Assembly (NCBI RefSeq): GCF_009765275.1
Contig: NZ_VOPH01000003.1
Location: 1 to 64,000 of the forward strand
Direction of reading: 5' to 3'
Origin: Chachezhania sediminis
GTDB lineage: Bacteria; Pseudomonadota; Alphaproteobacteria; Rhodobacterales; Rhodobacteraceae
Length of the DNA stretch: 64,000 bases
Positions 63,792 through 64,000 of the stretch are shown piece by piece. The notes under the pieces are model-generated. The model was not told the DNA's origin and did not search any database. It saw only the letters and a program-made list of their open reading frames with translations. The first letter of the stretch is position 1; every line of letters starts with the position of its first letter. A program made the translations under genes and the position numbers.

Positions 63792-64000
63792 TCATACTTT
63801 TTTCGCCATGTCAGCAGGCCAATGCAGGCGCACCGGTGCTGCCCATTTAAGGCGGACCCCGTACATTGTCGGGCTGGTGTCGTTGAAGCTGTGCAGGTCG
63901 AAGGTTCCGGCTTCGCGGCCGGCCCGGACCACCTTGACCCAACCCATGCCATTGGCGTCCTCGCAGACGCAGCGCCGGCCCAAGGCCTCGGCGGGGACGC
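63792..64000 (-). CDS. C-terminus of an S24-type (CI/LexA-like) repressor, cut by window edge
   Basis: The frame is open from the window edge and ends at 63792, giving 68 visible residues. Sequence like EALGRRCVCEDANG, WVKVVRAG and MYGVRLKWAAPVRLHW fits the C-terminal peptidase-S24 domain of phage repressors. The DNA-binding half and the catalytic Ser/Lys region lie outside the window. It anchors the interpretation of the island as phage-like. Confidence 0.5.
   Translation of the reverse strand, partial: VPAEALGRRCVCEDANGMGWVKVVRAGREAGTFDLHSFNDTSPTMYGVRLKWAAPVRLHWPADMAKKV

Overview
The window is GC-rich DNA (roughly two thirds G+C over most of its length) from an alphaproteobacterium, almost certainly of the Rhodobacteraceae/Roseobacter group. 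Evidence is a malyl-CoA lyase of the Rhodobacter Mcl1 type, the alphaproteobacterial families TIGR02300, DUF1244 and DUF1491, and the run rpoZ-rel-DUF2062-pdxJ-acpS-lepB-rnc-era. No sequence search could be run; names rest on motifs and family knowledge.

Layout. (1) 1-4411: an accessory patch with much lower G+C. It opens with the last 35 codons of a transposase, followed by a large metallophosphoesterase/STAND-like protein that looks like an uncharacterised conflict (defence) protein, then about 850 bp without a convincing gene. (2) 4412-9713: NadR-like ATPase, tRNA-Ala(GGC), TIGR02300 protein, YgjP-like metalloprotease, GntR regulator, accA, and a divergent LysE/Lrp pair. (3) 9714-10841: non-coding, with two perfect AAA-loop hairpins and a degenerate G-rich tandem repeat of about 90 bp. 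(4) 10842-18871: a GerW/DUF2953/small-protein trio (in a lineage that does not sporulate), mcl1, a D-amino-acid module (dgcN, dgcA, D-amino acid transaminase), a NupC-type transporter and an alpha/beta hydrolase. (5) 18884-36252: pyk, rpmI-rplT, single metabolic genes, a Tat-exported orphan solute-binding protein, a fahA-DUF1428-maiA tyrosine-degradation cluster, a lytic transglycosylase, cobC-cobD, an orphan receiver domain and a glutathionyl-hydroquinone reductase. (6) 36509-45485: PatB-type lyase, three tandem peptide deformylase paralogues with fmt, rnhA, a DUF3429-LysE-ispH operon, a LabA-like NYN protein and folK. (7) 45717-53750: the long collinear run rpoZ-rel-DUF2062-pdxJ-LysE-acpS-lepB-rnc-era-DUF1491, often with 4-base start/stop overlaps.

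(8) 53751-64000: after DUF1491, where many relatives carry recO, there is a palindromic intergenic repeat, tRNA-Thr(TGT) and then a different kind of DNA: a compact minus-strand train of small overlapping genes, a helicase-methyltransferase fusion, a DUF4031 protein, an excisionase-like HTH protein, a small Cys-rich protein, a lipoprotein and, cut by the window edge, the C-terminus of an S24/CI-type repressor. This reads as the early/lysogeny end of a prophage or phage-like island inserted at the tRNA-Thr 3' end; no integrase is inside the window.

The most unusual items are the metallophosphoesterase-STAND-like protein next to an IS end, the island with its duplicated-module protein and paired 15-bp operator-like repeats, the third deformylase paralogue that has lost two key catalytic motifs, and the 90-bp minisatellite.
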